A DNA stretch of 64,000 bases from positions 124,001 through 188,000 of the forward strand of contig PMSV01000023.1 in NCBI GenBank assembly GCA_003168265.1. Reading direction: 5' to 3'. How positions within the stretch are numbered: position 1 is the first letter of the stretch; every line of letters begins with the position of its first letter. The translations under genes and the position numbers were made by a program. The notes beneath the pieces were generated by a model that was not told the origin of the DNA, ran no database searches, and saw nothing but the letters and a program-made list of their open reading frames with translations. This document shows positions 25,697 to 34,938 of this stretch, one piece after another. Source of the DNA: Chitinophagaceae bacterium. Lineage in GTDB: Bacteria > Bacteroidota > Bacteroidia > Chitinophagales > Chitinophagaceae.

Positions 25697-27382
25697 ATGA
25701 AGAAAGTCCGAATTGGTTTCCTGGTTTCTGCAGTCCTGGTTGGGAAAATGATAGATGCCCAGTCTCTTGATCAGGGGGAAAAATTCTTGTATTACGAGCG
25801 TTTCAAAAGCGCCAAAGAAACCCTTGAAAAAGTGCTGGCCGCTAATCCCAATAACATTGAAGCCACATATTGGCTCGGACAAACCCTGTTAAATGCCTCT
25901 AGCACATCTGGCGTCAGGGATACCGTTGCAGCCAAGGCCCTCTACCAGAAAGCCTTGCAAACCAACGGGAACGCGCCGCTCCTATTAGTGGGGATAGGAG
26001 AGATCGAGTTGCGTGAGGGCAAGACAGCCGATGCCAAACAACAGTTTGAGACAGCTATCAGCCTCACCAAAGCAAAAGATGTGCAGATCCTCAATGCAGT
26101 GGGAAGAGCCAATGAGGACAGCCACAATGGCGATGCGCCCTATGCTGTCGAAAAACTCATCCTGGCCACCCAAACCAAGAAATTCAATGATCCCCAGACC
26201 TACACCATCATGGGAGATGTTTACCGTAAACTTCTTATAGATGGGGGTAATGCTGTCACCAATTTTCAGAAGGCGCTCGAAATCGATCCCAAGCTGGCAG
26301 AAGCCCAGTTTAAGATTGGCAAGATCTACGAAACCCAGCGCAACTGGGACTATTGCCTGCCTGCCTTCGAAAAAGCGACCGAAATGGATCCTTCCTATGG
26401 TCCGGCCTTTTATGAGCTCTTCTATTATTGGTTCTATCATGGAGACGTGAACAAGGCCATTGCCTATTGGGATAAATACTTTGCCGTAACAGATCCAAAA
26501 CCTTCGGATGAGTATGACCGCATCTCCTTCCTCTATCCGGCAAAAAAATACGATGAATGTATCAGCCAGTCCAAGGCTAAGATCGCAGCTCAGGGAGACA
26601 ATGCCTATCCGCTTTATTATAAGCTGATCGCCTATTGTTACAACGATATGGGGGACTCAACCAATGCAAAAAACTGGCTCGACCAGTATTTTGTGAAACA
26701 AAAGCCGGCTGACTTCGTATCGATGGATTATTCCTTCTATGCGCAAGTCCTCAGTAAATTTCCCGGGAATGATTCCCTGGTCACAATCAATTACCAGCAG
26801 GCCATAGCTACAGATACTGTTCCTGAGGAAAAATCAAAATTAGCCCTGGAAGCTTTTAATGTATCTCAAAAATCTGGCAATAAGAAAGGCTTTGCTTATT
26901 GGGCAGGTATCATCTATCAAATGAAAAAAGAGCCTGGCCCGAGCGATCTTTATAATTGGGGACATGCCAACTACAATGCAGGCAATTATACAGTATCCGA
27001 TAGCCTTTTCTGTGCTGTATATGAAACCAAATACCCCGACCAGGTATATGGTTATCTCTGGTGTGCCCGCAGTAAGAGAGCGGAAGAAGATTCATTGACG
27101 ACTGGCAGCATGGCCTACGATCCCTATATCAAACTGGCTCTGTACTGCCGTACCAGTCCGGATTCTGCAAAATACAAAACACAGGCAATCGAATCTTATT
27201 TCTTCCTCGCTTCAGTTAACAATGACGTCAGAAAGAACAAGGATTCTGCTGTTTACTGGCTTCAAAAAGTATTGGAAGTGGATCCGACTAATGATACGGC
27301 CAAAAAGTTCATAGACATTTTAACTAAGAAGCCTGCTCAGCCGGCCAATAAGCCCAAGACGACAAAAACTACAAGTAAATAG
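25697..27382 (+). CDS. Tetratricopeptide repeat protein, exported
   Basis: The 561-residue protein begins with a signal-like segment (VRIGFLVSAVLVGKMIDA) followed by at least six TPR-like units, for example AKETLEKVLAANPNNIEATYWLG, AVTNFQKALEIDPKLAEAQFKIG and WLQKVLEVDPTNDTAKK. The C-terminus is lysine/proline-rich. TPRs mediate protein-protein contacts, and homologues accompany PstS-like and TonB genes in this phylum, so it probably acts in a periplasmic complex with them. The exact partner is not established. A strong terminator follows at 27410-27430. Confidence 0.82.
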   Translation: MKKVRIGFLVSAVLVGKMIDAQSLDQGEKFLYYERFKSAKETLEKVLAANPNNIEATYWLGQTLLNASSTSGVRDTVAAKALYQKALQTNGNAPLLLVGIGEIELREGKTADAKQQFETAISLTKAKDVQILNAVGRANEDSHNGDAPYAVEKLILATQTKKFNDPQTYTIMGDVYRKLLIDGGNAVTNFQKALEIDPKLAEAQFKIGKIYETQRNWDYCLPAFEKATEMDPSYGPAFYELFYYWFYHGDVNKAIAYWDKYFAVTDPKPSDEYDRISFLYPAKKYDECISQSKAKIAAQGDNAYPLYYKLIAYCYNDMGDSTNAKNWLDQYFVKQKPADFVSMDYSFYAQVLSKFPGNDSLVTINYQQAIATDTVPEEKSKLALEAFNVSQKSGNKKGFAYWAGIIYQMKKEPGPSDLYNWGHANYNAGNYTVSDSLFCAVYETKYPDQVYGYLWCARSKRAEEDSLTTGSMAYDPYIKLALYCRTSPDSAKYKTQAIESYFFLASVNNDVRKNKDSAVYWLQKVLEVDPTNDTAKKFIDILTKKPAQPANKPKTTKTTSK

Positions 27383-27409
27383 AATTCTATTTTATTTTCT
27401 ATCGTATGG

Positions 27410-27436
27410 CCCCCTGCCGAAGGCAGGGGGTTATTT
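27410..27436 (+). terminator. Rho-independent terminator after the TPR gene
   Basis: Perfect 9-bp hairpin CCCCCTGCC (27410-27418) GAA GGCAGGGGG (27422-27430), followed by TTATTTGTTT. It separates the TonB/PstS/TPR cluster from the nuo operon. Confidence 0.85.
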
Positions 27437-27454
27437 GTTTATCTTTTTTATTCA

Positions 27455-27485
27455 ATTGGAAATTGAACCTGCTGCCTTAAATTTG
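27455..27485 (+). promoter_or_regulatory. Putative Bacteroidota promoter of the nuo operon
   Basis: A TAAATTTG -7 element (27478-27485) is preceded with 19-bp spacing by ATTG (27455-27458), a partial match to the TTTG -33 element. It lies 22 bp upstream of the nuoA start. Position and spacing fit; the -33 match is imperfect. Confidence 0.45.
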
Positions 27486-27507
27486 GGCCCGAAGCAATAC
27501 CGGAAAA

Positions 27508-27915
27508 ATGAACATTTTTCTTTTGCAGGCAAGCTCCGTTTCGACTGTGGCCGACACCGCATCAAGCTATCTTCCTATCGGCATCCAGTTTTTATTCGCT
27601 GCTGCCTTTGTAGTAGTCGTTTTGGGAGTGACCCATATGCTAGGGCCCAAACGTAAAACAAACGACAAACTCTCCAATTTTGAAAGTGGCATCGAATCGG
27701 TGGGCAATGCCCGTCAGCCAATGGCGGTCAAGTATTTTCTTGTAGCCATCCTCTTTGTACTCTTCGATGTGGAAGTGATCTTTTTTTATCCCTATGCGAT
27801 AAACTTTAAAAAATTAGGTTGGGATGGCTTTTCGGCCGTCCTGCTCTTTGTGGCTTTGTTCCTTGTAGGTTTTATATACATTATCAAAAAGGGAGCGCTA
27901 ACCTGGGAAGATTGA
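27508..27915 (+). CDS. nuoA: NADH-quinone oxidoreductase subunit A
   Basis: The 135-residue protein has three TM helices and the NuoA/ND3 signature: GPKRKTNDKLSNFESGIESVGNARQ-type loop between helices 1 and 2, then FDVEVIFFYPYAI in helix 2 with its membrane acidic residues. It is a membrane subunit of complex I near the quinone site. It is the first gene of the complete nuoA-N operon. Confidence 0.96.
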   Translation: MNIFLLQASSVSTVADTASSYLPIGIQFLFAAAFVVVVLGVTHMLGPKRKTNDKLSNFESGIESVGNARQPMAVKYFLVAILFVLFDVEVIFFYPYAINFKKLGWDGFSAVLLFVALFLVGFIYIIKKGALTWED

Positions 27916-27966
27916 TTAAAGGTTAGTTGTAAACGAAACAAAAAAATAACTAAACAAACTATTAGA

Positions 27967-28572
27967 ATGGCTCGCCCGGTACAATTCAACCTACATCACA
28001 TCCCTGCCGATCCCCGGGACAATATCAGCATGGTCGATATCAAAATTGGAGAAACGCCGGAAGGCCATGCCGGAAATGGTTTTTTTGCCACCTCGCTGGA
28101 TAAGGTAGTCGGTCTTGCCCGGAAAAACTCCATTTGGCCCCTGCCCTTTGCCACATCCTGCTGCGGGATCGAATTCATGGCCACCATGGCCTCACATTAT
28201 GATCTGGCCCGTTTTGGGGCCGAAAGACTGGGCTTCTCTCCCCGTCAATGTGATTTGCTCATGGTGATGGGAACCATTGCCAAAAAAATGGGACCCATTC
28301 TCAAACAGGTTTATTTGCAGATGGCCGAGCCGCGCTGGGTCCTGGCCGTCGGAGCCTGTGCATCCAGTGGGGGAATTTTCGATACCTATTCCGTTTTGCA
28401 GGGTATCGACCAGGTCATTCCTGTCGATGTCTATGTGCCCGGCTGCCCGCCTAGACCCGAAGCCATACTGGACGGTTTTATCAAGATCCAGGAACTTGTT
28501 GGTCAGGAAAGCCTCCGTCGCAGGAACAGCGATCGCTACAAGAGGCTCCTGGAGAGTTATGGAATTCAATAA
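27967..28572 (+). CDS. nuoB: NADH-quinone oxidoreductase subunit B
   Basis: The 201-residue protein carries the N2 [4Fe-4S] cluster ligands: the tandem Cys in FATSCCGIEF, Cys in VGACASSGGIFD and Cys in VPGCPPRPEAIL. N2 is the last cluster before quinone in the peripheral arm. An N-terminal extension of about 45 residues is typical for this phylum. It lies 51 bp after nuoA. Confidence 0.97.
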   Translation: MARPVQFNLHHIPADPRDNISMVDIKIGETPEGHAGNGFFATSLDKVVGLARKNSIWPLPFATSCCGIEFMATMASHYDLARFGAERLGFSPRQCDLLMVMGTIAKKMGPILKQVYLQMAEPRWVLAVGACASSGGIFDTYSVLQGIDQVIPVDVYVPGCPPRPEAILDGFIKIQELVGQESLRRRNSDRYKRLLESYGIQ

Positions 28573-28612
28573 AAGCGTCTTCTATTTTATAGAGTTTACA
28601 GATTAACAGATC

Positions 28613-29128
28613 ATGTCATTAACAAACGAAACGGTCAAGGAAAAATTAATAGCCAAATTCGGGGACCAACTAACCCGTTTTGAAGAACCCTATGGCATGC
28701 TTGGCTTCGAAGCGCCGAGGGACCTTAACCTCAAATTGCTTCAATTCCTCTACGAAGACCCGGAATTGAATTTTCAGTTCCTGACTGATCTCACCGCAGT
28801 GCACTATCCTAAAAATCAAACAGAAGGAAAAGGGGGGGAGATCGCTGTCGTTTACCACCTCCACAATCTTAGAGACAATCTCCGGATCCGCTTCAAGGTC
28901 TTCGCCCCGGAAGAAAAGCCGGATATCTTCACCGCCACCCAGCTCTTTGCATCGGCCAACTGGATGGAAAGAGAGACCTATGATTTCTTTGGTGTAAATT
29001 TTATTGGTCATCCCAATCTCAAGCGAATCCTCAATGTGGATGAGATGGACTATTTTCCCATGTTAAAGCAATATCCGTTGGAAGACCAGACCCGCATCGA
29101 CAAGGACGATGCCATGTTCGGCAGATAG
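28613..29128 (+). CDS. nuoC: NADH-quinone oxidoreductase subunit C
   Basis: The 171-residue protein contains the complex I 30-kDa subunit signature ERETYDFFGVNFIGHPNLKRIL in shortened form, followed by the typical YPLEDQTR tail. It is a peripheral-arm subunit that packs against NuoD and NuoB. It is separate from nuoD, unlike the fused NuoCD of enterobacteria. Confidence 0.96.
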   Translation: MSLTNETVKEKLIAKFGDQLTRFEEPYGMLGFEAPRDLNLKLLQFLYEDPELNFQFLTDLTAVHYPKNQTEGKGGEIAVVYHLHNLRDNLRIRFKVFAPEEKPDIFTATQLFASANWMERETYDFFGVNFIGHPNLKRILNVDEMDYFPMLKQYPLEDQTRIDKDDAMFGR

Positions 29129-29148
29129 GAATAAATAATATACAAACA

Positions 29149-30390
29149 GTGTCAGAAATAAATAATCCCAAAGCAAAGCATATCAAGCTCCCGGAAGGTT
29201 CGGTCGAAAGGCAGACCACCACCCTCAACCTGGGTCCTACACATCCGGCCACCCACGGAGTATTCCAGAATATATTGGAACTCGACGGCGAAAGGATCGT
29301 ATCGGCAGAGCAGACTGTAGGCTATATTCACCGTGCCTTCGAAAAACTCGCCGAAAGAAGGCCCCTCTATCAAATCACCACGCTAACTGACCGGCTCAAC
29401 TACTGCTCTTCCCCGATCAACAACATGGGATGGCACCTCACCTGCGAAAAACTCTTAGGAGTAAAAACTCCTAAAAGAGTTGACTACCTCCGCATCATCA
29501 TCATGGAACTCGCCCGCATCTCCGACCACCTCATCTGCAATTCGGTGGTAGGAGTGGACTCCGGGGCCTATACCGGCTTTCTCTATGTAATGCAATACCG
29601 TGAGCTCATCTATGAGATCTACGAAGAGGTCTGCGGATCCCGGCTCACCACAAACATGGGTCGTATCGGAGGCTTTGAACGAAATTTCACCAATGCAGCA
29701 TTTGAAAAACTGGAAAGATTTCTAAGCGAATACCCGGCCGTGTTAAAAGAGTTTGAAAACCTCTTCAACCGCAACCGTATCTTCATGGAGCGCACCATTG
29801 GAGCAGGGCCGATCAATGCAGAAAGAGCCCTCAACTATGGATTCACGGGACCCAATCTGCGGGCTGCCGGTGTGGACTACGATGTTCGCGTCCATACGCC
29901 CTACAGCAGCTACGAAGATCTTGAATTCGATATACCTATAGGGAGAACGGGAGATTGTTATGACCGTTTCCTGGTGCGAAACCAGGAAATGTGGCAATCC
30001 TTGCGCATCATCGAACAGGCATATAAAAAGGTGCAGGAATTCAAAGGCAGTGAAGCCGAGATCTATCATGCCGATGCCCCCGCCTATTACCTTCCTCCCA
30101 AATCCGATGTCTATACGAAAATGGAAGCCCTGATCTGGCATTTTAAGATCATCATGGGAGAGACCGAAATACCACCGGGAGAAATCTATCAACCTGTCGA
30201 AGGAGGCAATGGCGAACTCGGATTCTACCTGATCAGTGACGGAGGCCGTACGCCCTATCGCCTGCATTTCAGAAGACCCTGTTTCATCTATTACCAGGCC
30301 TATTCGGAATTAACAAAAGGCGCCATGCTCAGCGATGCCATCATTGTCATGAGCAGCCTCAATCTGATAGCCGGAGAAATGGACGCATAA
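29149..30390 (+). CDS. nuoD: NADH-quinone oxidoreductase subunit D
   Basis: The 413-residue 49-kDa subunit homologue starts at GTG 29149, 20 bp after nuoC. It shows the hydrogenase-derived large-subunit motifs: LGPTHPATHGVFQ near the start, IGYIHRAFEK-like HRGxE region, and DIPIGRTGDCYDRF and the C-terminal NLIAGEMDA. NuoD forms the quinone-reduction cavity with NuoB. Length and motifs are complete. Confidence 0.97.
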   Translation: MSEINNPKAKHIKLPEGSVERQTTTLNLGPTHPATHGVFQNILELDGERIVSAEQTVGYIHRAFEKLAERRPLYQITTLTDRLNYCSSPINNMGWHLTCEKLLGVKTPKRVDYLRIIIMELARISDHLICNSVVGVDSGAYTGFLYVMQYRELIYEIYEEVCGSRLTTNMGRIGGFERNFTNAAFEKLERFLSEYPAVLKEFENLFNRNRIFMERTIGAGPINAERALNYGFTGPNLRAAGVDYDVRVHTPYSSYEDLEFDIPIGRTGDCYDRFLVRNQEMWQSLRIIEQAYKKVQEFKGSEAEIYHADAPAYYLPPKSDVYTKMEALIWHFKIIMGETEIPPGEIYQPVEGGNGELGFYLISDGGRTPYRLHFRRPCFIYYQAYSELTKGAMLSDAIIVMSSLNLIAGEMDA

Positions 30391-30401
30391 AATATTTTAA
30401 A

Positions 30402-30902
30402 ATGGTTCAATTTACTGAAGAAAAGCTGCAGAAGATCCGCGAGATCGTCGCTCATTATCCCGAAGGCAAACAAAAAAGTGCCCTCCTGCCAGTCCTGCAT
30501 ATCGCCCAGGAAGAATTCGGCCGCTGGCTCAGCGCCGACACCATGGACTATGTAGCCACGCTGCTGCAGCTCGAACCTGTTGAGGTTTACGAAGTCGCCA
30601 CCTTCTATTCCATGTACAATCTCAAGCCCATCGGCAGGTATATGTTCGAAGTCTGCCAGACCGGCCCCTGCATGCTCCGGGGAAGCGATAGCATCATCGA
30701 ATATATAAAAAACAAACTCAGCATCAATGTCGGAGAAACAACACCCGATGGATTATTCAGCCTCAAAGTGGTAGAATGCCTCGGTGCCTGCGGCTATGCG
30801 CCTATGATGCAGCTCGGTAAACATTACCGGGAATATCTCACTCCTGAAAAAGTAGATTCCATTATCGAAGAATGCAGGCAAAACGCAGCTCAAAACAATT
30901 AA
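30402..30902 (+). CDS. nuoE: NADH-quinone oxidoreductase subunit E
   Basis: The 166-residue 24-kDa subunit has the thioredoxin-like [2Fe-2S] binding pattern C-x4-C in CQTGPCMLRG and C-x3-C in CLGACGYAPMM (cluster N1a). It belongs to the NADH dehydrogenase module with NuoF and NuoG. It begins 11 bp after nuoD. Confidence 0.96.
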   Translation: MVQFTEEKLQKIREIVAHYPEGKQKSALLPVLHIAQEEFGRWLSADTMDYVATLLQLEPVEVYEVATFYSMYNLKPIGRYMFEVCQTGPCMLRGSDSIIEYIKNKLSINVGETTPDGLFSLKVVECLGACGYAPMMQLGKHYREYLTPEKVDSIIEECRQNAAQNN

Positions 30903-30907
30903 AATAT

Positions 30908-31318
30908 ATGAAACTCATCCCTTACCTGAATTTCGCAGGAAATGCCGAAGAAGCCCTCAACTTCTATAAACGGGCCATTGGCGGGGAGATACTTATGCTC
31001 AGCCGCTTTGGCGACAGTCCCATGCCGACTGATGAGGACTGGAAGGACAAGATCATACATGCGCGGCTGGCTGTAAGCGGCGAAATCTTATTAATGATAT
31101 CTGATACCATGAAGGGAAGAGAAATCTCCACAAAAGGAAATATCCAGCTCTCCATCGGACTCCAAGACGAAGTACAGACTCGGGAAATATTCACTAAACT
31201 ATCAGAAGAAGGAACCGTGAACATGCCCCTTGCACCCCAGTACTGGGGAGACCTATTCGGCGTGTTAACAGACAAATTCGGGATAAGCTGGATGCTCAAT
31301 TGCACAATAAAAAAATAA
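30908..31318 (+). CDS. VOC/PhnB-like glyoxalase-fold protein inside the nuo operon
   Basis: The 136-residue protein starts at ATG 30908, 5 bp after nuoE, and has the PhnB-like VOC pattern: IPYLNFAGNAEEALNFYKRAIG and the C-terminal PQYWGDLFGVLTDKFGISWMLN. The family (DinB/PhnB-like glyoxalase fold) has members with varied or unknown functions. It is embedded between nuoE and nuoF, an unusual insertion but in frame with the operon. A role in complex I is not implied by the family. Confidence 0.88.
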   Translation: MKLIPYLNFAGNAEEALNFYKRAIGGEILMLSRFGDSPMPTDEDWKDKIIHARLAVSGEILLMISDTMKGREISTKGNIQLSIGLQDEVQTREIFTKLSEEGTVNMPLAPQYWGDLFGVLTDKFGISWMLNCTIKK

Positions 31319-31329
31319 ATTTCATAAGC

Positions 31330-32679
31330 GTGGGCAGAAAATTATTATTAGAAAAAGCTGCTGTAGAAGGGATTCGCAGTTATGAAGTTTACCGCCGCGA
31401 AGGCGGCTACCTTAGCGTTGAAAAGGCTTTGAAGAACATGACTCCGGACCAGGTCACCGATGAAGTGAAAAAAAGCGGATTGCGCGGACGTGGCGGAGCA
31501 GGATTTCCGACGGGTTTGAAATGGAGTTTTATCGCCAAGCCCGAAGGAATTCCCCGACATCTCGTCTGCAATGCCGATGAATCCGAACCCGGGACCTTCA
31601 AGGATCGATACCTGATGGAATTCCTTCCCCACCTGCTAATCGAAGGGCTCATCGTCTCCTCCTATGCCTTGGGCTCCAATACCACTTATGTCTATATTAG
31701 GGGCGAATATGCCTGGATACTTGAAATCCTCGAACAGGCCATTGCCGAAGCCAAAAACAATGGCTGGCTCGGAAAAAATATATTAGGCAGCGGATTTGAT
31801 TGTGAGATCTATATGCACCGGGGGGCCGGCGCTTATATCTGCGGGGAAGAAACCGCCCTCATCGAATCACTCGAAGGGAAAAGAGGAAATCCCCGCATCA
31901 AGCCGCCCTTTCCAGCCGTAAAAGGCGCTTGGGACCGGCCTACGGTTGTCAACAATGTTGAGACCCTGGCAGCCATCGTGCCCATCATCAATATGGGAGC
32001 GGAAGAATATGCAAAAATCGGGGTCGGCAAATCCACGGGCACAAAACTCATCTCTGCCTGCGGCAATATCAACAAGCCCGGTGTCTATGAGATCGATATG
32101 ACTATCTCCGTAGAAGAATTCATTTACGGTGAAGAGTATTGCGGCGGCATACCCGGAGGAAAAAGACTCAAAGCCTGTATCCCGGGCGGCTCCTCCGTGC
32201 CCATCCTGCCAGCCAACCTCCTGCTCAAGACGGCCAAAGGCGAAACCCGCATAATGAATTACGAAAGCCTTTCCGATGGAGGTTTTGCAAAAGGTTCCAT
32301 GATGGGCAGCGGCGGCTTCATCGTCTTCGACGAAGACCAATGCGTAGTGAGGCATACCCTCACATTGGCACGCTTCTATCACCACGAAAGTTGCGGTCAA
32401 TGCTCCCCTTGTCGGGAAGGAACGGGCTGGATGGAAAAGATCCTGAAAAACATCGAATACGGAAAAGGAAAACACAGCGATATCGATCTGCTCTGGGATA
32501 TCCAGCGAAAGATCGAAGGAAATACGATCTGTCCCTTAGGGGATGCGGCAGCCTGGCCCGTAGCGGCGGCCATCCGCCATTTCAGGGACGAATTCGAATG
32601 GCATGTAAACAATCCGGTGGAATGCCAGCAACACAACTATGGCCTGGCCCACTATGCAGACGCCTTAGAACCGGCCTGA
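31330..32679 (+). CDS. nuoF: NADH-quinone oxidoreductase subunit F
   Basis: GTG 31330 is chosen because GRKLLLEKA follows it directly, the usual N-terminus; an upstream ATG at 31300 would overlap the VOC gene. The 449-residue protein has GRGGAGFPTGLKW (NADH site), GAGAYICGEETALIESLEG (FMN), and the N3 [4Fe-4S] ligands in ESCGQCSPCREGT plus ICPLGDAA. It oxidises NADH and passes electrons to FMN and N3. Confidence 0.96.
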   Translation: MGRKLLLEKAAVEGIRSYEVYRREGGYLSVEKALKNMTPDQVTDEVKKSGLRGRGGAGFPTGLKWSFIAKPEGIPRHLVCNADESEPGTFKDRYLMEFLPHLLIEGLIVSSYALGSNTTYVYIRGEYAWILEILEQAIAEAKNNGWLGKNILGSGFDCEIYMHRGAGAYICGEETALIESLEGKRGNPRIKPPFPAVKGAWDRPTVVNNVETLAAIVPIINMGAEEYAKIGVGKSTGTKLISACGNINKPGVYEIDMTISVEEFIYGEEYCGGIPGGKRLKACIPGGSSVPILPANLLLKTAKGETRIMNYESLSDGGFAKGSMMGSGGFIVFDEDQCVVRHTLTLARFYHHESCGQCSPCREGTGWMEKILKNIEYGKGKHSDIDLLWDIQRKIEGNTICPLGDAAAWPVAAAIRHFRDEFEWHVNNPVECQQHNYGLAHYADALEPA

Positions 32680-32694
32680 AAAAATTGAAAAAAA

Positions 32695-33798
32695 ATGGCA
32701 GAAGAACAAAAGAAATTATTTAAAGTAACCATCGACAATATCACGATTGAAGTCGAGCCGGGAACTTCCATCCTCAATGCCGCACGCAAGATTGGCGGGG
32801 ATATTGTCCCACCCGCCATGTGCTATTACACCAGGCTCAAGGGCAGCGGAGGAAAATGCCGAACCTGCCTTGTAGAAGTAGCGGCAGGCTCTACAGCCGA
32901 TCCCCGGCCCATGCCCAAACTCGTGGCTAGTTGCCGTACCAATGTAATGGACGGGATGGTGGTAAAGAACATCACCAGCGATAAGGTAATCGATGCCCGC
33001 AACGGGATCGTCGAATTCCTGCTCATCAACCATCCCCTCGATTGCCCCATCTGCGACCAGGCCGGAGAATGCCATCTCCAGGACCTCAGCTACGAACATG
33101 GCCTGGAAGGCACCCGTTATGAATTCCCACGCCGCATATTCGAAAAACACGATCTCGGCCCCTATATACAATTGCACATGACCCGCTGCATACTTTGTTT
33201 TCGCTGCGTCTATGTGGCGGATCAGTTAACCGAAAAGCGGGAACACGGTATACTTGACCGTGGAGACCATTCCGAGATCGCCACCTATATAAAAAAATCA
33301 CTCGACCACGACTTCATCGGCAATGTGATCGATGTCTGTCCCGTGGGGGCCCTCACAGACAGGACTTTTCGCTTCAAGAATCGCGTATGGTTCACCAAAC
33401 CGGTGGACGCCCACCGCGAATGCAACAATCCCAAATGCTGTGGGAAAGTCACCCTCTGGTACCGCGGAGAAGAAGTCTTCCGCGTAACTGCGCGTAAGGA
33501 CCAATGGGGAGAAGTCGATGATTGGATCTGCAACGAATGCCGTTTCGAAAAAAAATTAACCAGCGACTGGGTCATCGAAGGGCCCACCATGGTCAACCGC
33601 CATTCCGTAATCGCCCAGGGACATTATGTGGGAGTGGAAAAGCCACAGGAAGTGCTCTACGATGTGCTCGATGGACGCAAGCCCCGGCTCTTCATGGACA
33701 TCCATAAAATAAGTGAAGTAAATGAACCCGGCAGGGACCTCTCCAAGATCGAAGGCCCGGCCCATTCCACGGATTTTGTAGAACACAAAAACAAATAA
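32695..33798 (+). CDS. nuoG: Short NuoG-type (2Fe-2S)/(4Fe-4S) subunit
   Basis: The 367-residue protein has the N-terminal [2Fe-2S] ferredoxin domain (CYYTRLKG, GKCRTCLVEV, ASCRTN), then HPLDCPICDQAGECHLQD (N5-type His/Cys cluster), MTRCILCFRCV and CPVGALTDR (N4 type). A second cysteine set CNNPKCCGKV and DDWICNECR begins the molybdopterin-type region, which is otherwise absent. E. coli NuoG is about 900 residues, so this is a reduced form, as is common in Bacteroidota. It carries electrons from NuoF to NuoI. Confidence 0.93.
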   Translation: MAEEQKKLFKVTIDNITIEVEPGTSILNAARKIGGDIVPPAMCYYTRLKGSGGKCRTCLVEVAAGSTADPRPMPKLVASCRTNVMDGMVVKNITSDKVIDARNGIVEFLLINHPLDCPICDQAGECHLQDLSYEHGLEGTRYEFPRRIFEKHDLGPYIQLHMTRCILCFRCVYVADQLTEKREHGILDRGDHSEIATYIKKSLDHDFIGNVIDVCPVGALTDRTFRFKNRVWFTKPVDAHRECNNPKCCGKVTLWYRGEEVFRVTARKDQWGEVDDWICNECRFEKKLTSDWVIEGPTMVNRHSVIAQGHYVGVEKPQEVLYDVLDGRKPRLFMDIHKISEVNEPGRDLSKIEGPAHSTDFVEHKNK

Positions 33799-33805
33799 AC
33801 CGGAC

Positions 33806-34870
33806 ATGTTACTAACCATCGACTGGCTATTCATCCTGGAAAAATGCATTCTCATCGCCGTGATCCTCAGCATCTCGCTGGTCGTAGCAATGTATGAAAC
33901 CTGGGCTGAAAGAAAGGTCGCTGCCGTCATCCAGGACAGAAGAGGGCCTAACCGGGCCGGACCCTTCGGCATATTGCAACCTGTAGCAGATGGGCTCAAG
34001 CTTTTCATGAAAGAAGAGATCATCCCCAACCTCTCCAGTCCATTCCTCTTTGTGGTAGGCCCCGGCCTGGCCATGCTAACCGCCATGATGACCAGCGCCG
34101 TCGTTCCGTGGAGCAGTTTCTTCGATATCAAAGGACATATTGTCCCTCTGCAGGTAGCCGATATCAACATAGGCGTTCTCTACGTATTTGCCGTGGTCAG
34201 CATGGGCGTCTATGGCATGATGATCGGAGGATGGGCATCCAACAATAAATTCTCCCTCCTTGCCGCCGTCCGCGGCGCCTCCCAGATCATCTCCTATGAA
34301 CTAGCCATGGGCCTCAGCATCATCTCCCTGCTCTTTATAACTGGCTCCCTCAGCCTCAAAACCATTGTCGAACAGCAGCAGGACCATATCATCAATTTTG
34401 TCTATCAGCCCCTCGGCTTCTTCATATTCCTGGTATGCGCCTTCGCCGAATGCAATCGCACGCCCTTCGACCTCTCAGAAGCAGAAAGCGAACTCAATTT
34501 TGGCTATCACCAGGAATACTCCTCCATGAAACTCGGATTCTATCTCTTTGCAGAATACGTCAACATGTTCATCAGCAGCGCCGTCATGGCAACTCTATTT
34601 TTCGGAGGATACGATATACCCTTTGTCAATGACCACCAGTTTGGTCTGGCCCATGGGCAGAACCTGCTCGCCATCCTGCAGGGATTCAGTTTACTCATAA
34701 AAATTGTCATCTTCATATTTTTCTTCATGTGGGTGCGCTGGACCATCCCGCGTTTCCGCTATGACCAGCTCATGAAGCTCGGCTGGAAGATCCTGATACC
34801 GCTTGCCCTGATAAACATGCTGGTAACAGGCTTCCTTGTATTGTTCAAAAGCAATGGCTGGCATTTTTAA
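33806..34870 (+). CDS. nuoH: NADH-quinone oxidoreductase subunit H
   Basis: The 354-residue membrane subunit has about eight TM helices and ND1 motifs: YETWAERKVAAVIQDRRGPNRAG near the start, then AECNRTPFDLSEAESELNFGYH and the C-terminal FLMWVRWTIPRFRYDQL-like segment. It links the membrane arm to the quinone site. It starts 7 bp after nuoG. Confidence 0.97.
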   Translation: MLLTIDWLFILEKCILIAVILSISLVVAMYETWAERKVAAVIQDRRGPNRAGPFGILQPVADGLKLFMKEEIIPNLSSPFLFVVGPGLAMLTAMMTSAVVPWSSFFDIKGHIVPLQVADINIGVLYVFAVVSMGVYGMMIGGWASNNKFSLLAAVRGASQIISYELAMGLSIISLLFITGSLSLKTIVEQQQDHIINFVYQPLGFFIFLVCAFAECNRTPFDLSEAESELNFGYHQEYSSMKLGFYLFAEYVNMFISSAVMATLFFGGYDIPFVNDHQFGLAHGQNLLAILQGFSLLIKIVIFIFFFMWVRWTIPRFRYDQLMKLGWKILIPLALINMLVTGFLVLFKSNGWHF

Positions 34871-34938
34871 TGAAAATTAAAAAGTTGGCACATTGAAGAC
34901 ATAAAAATATTTTTGCAGACCTTAATGATCATACGAAA

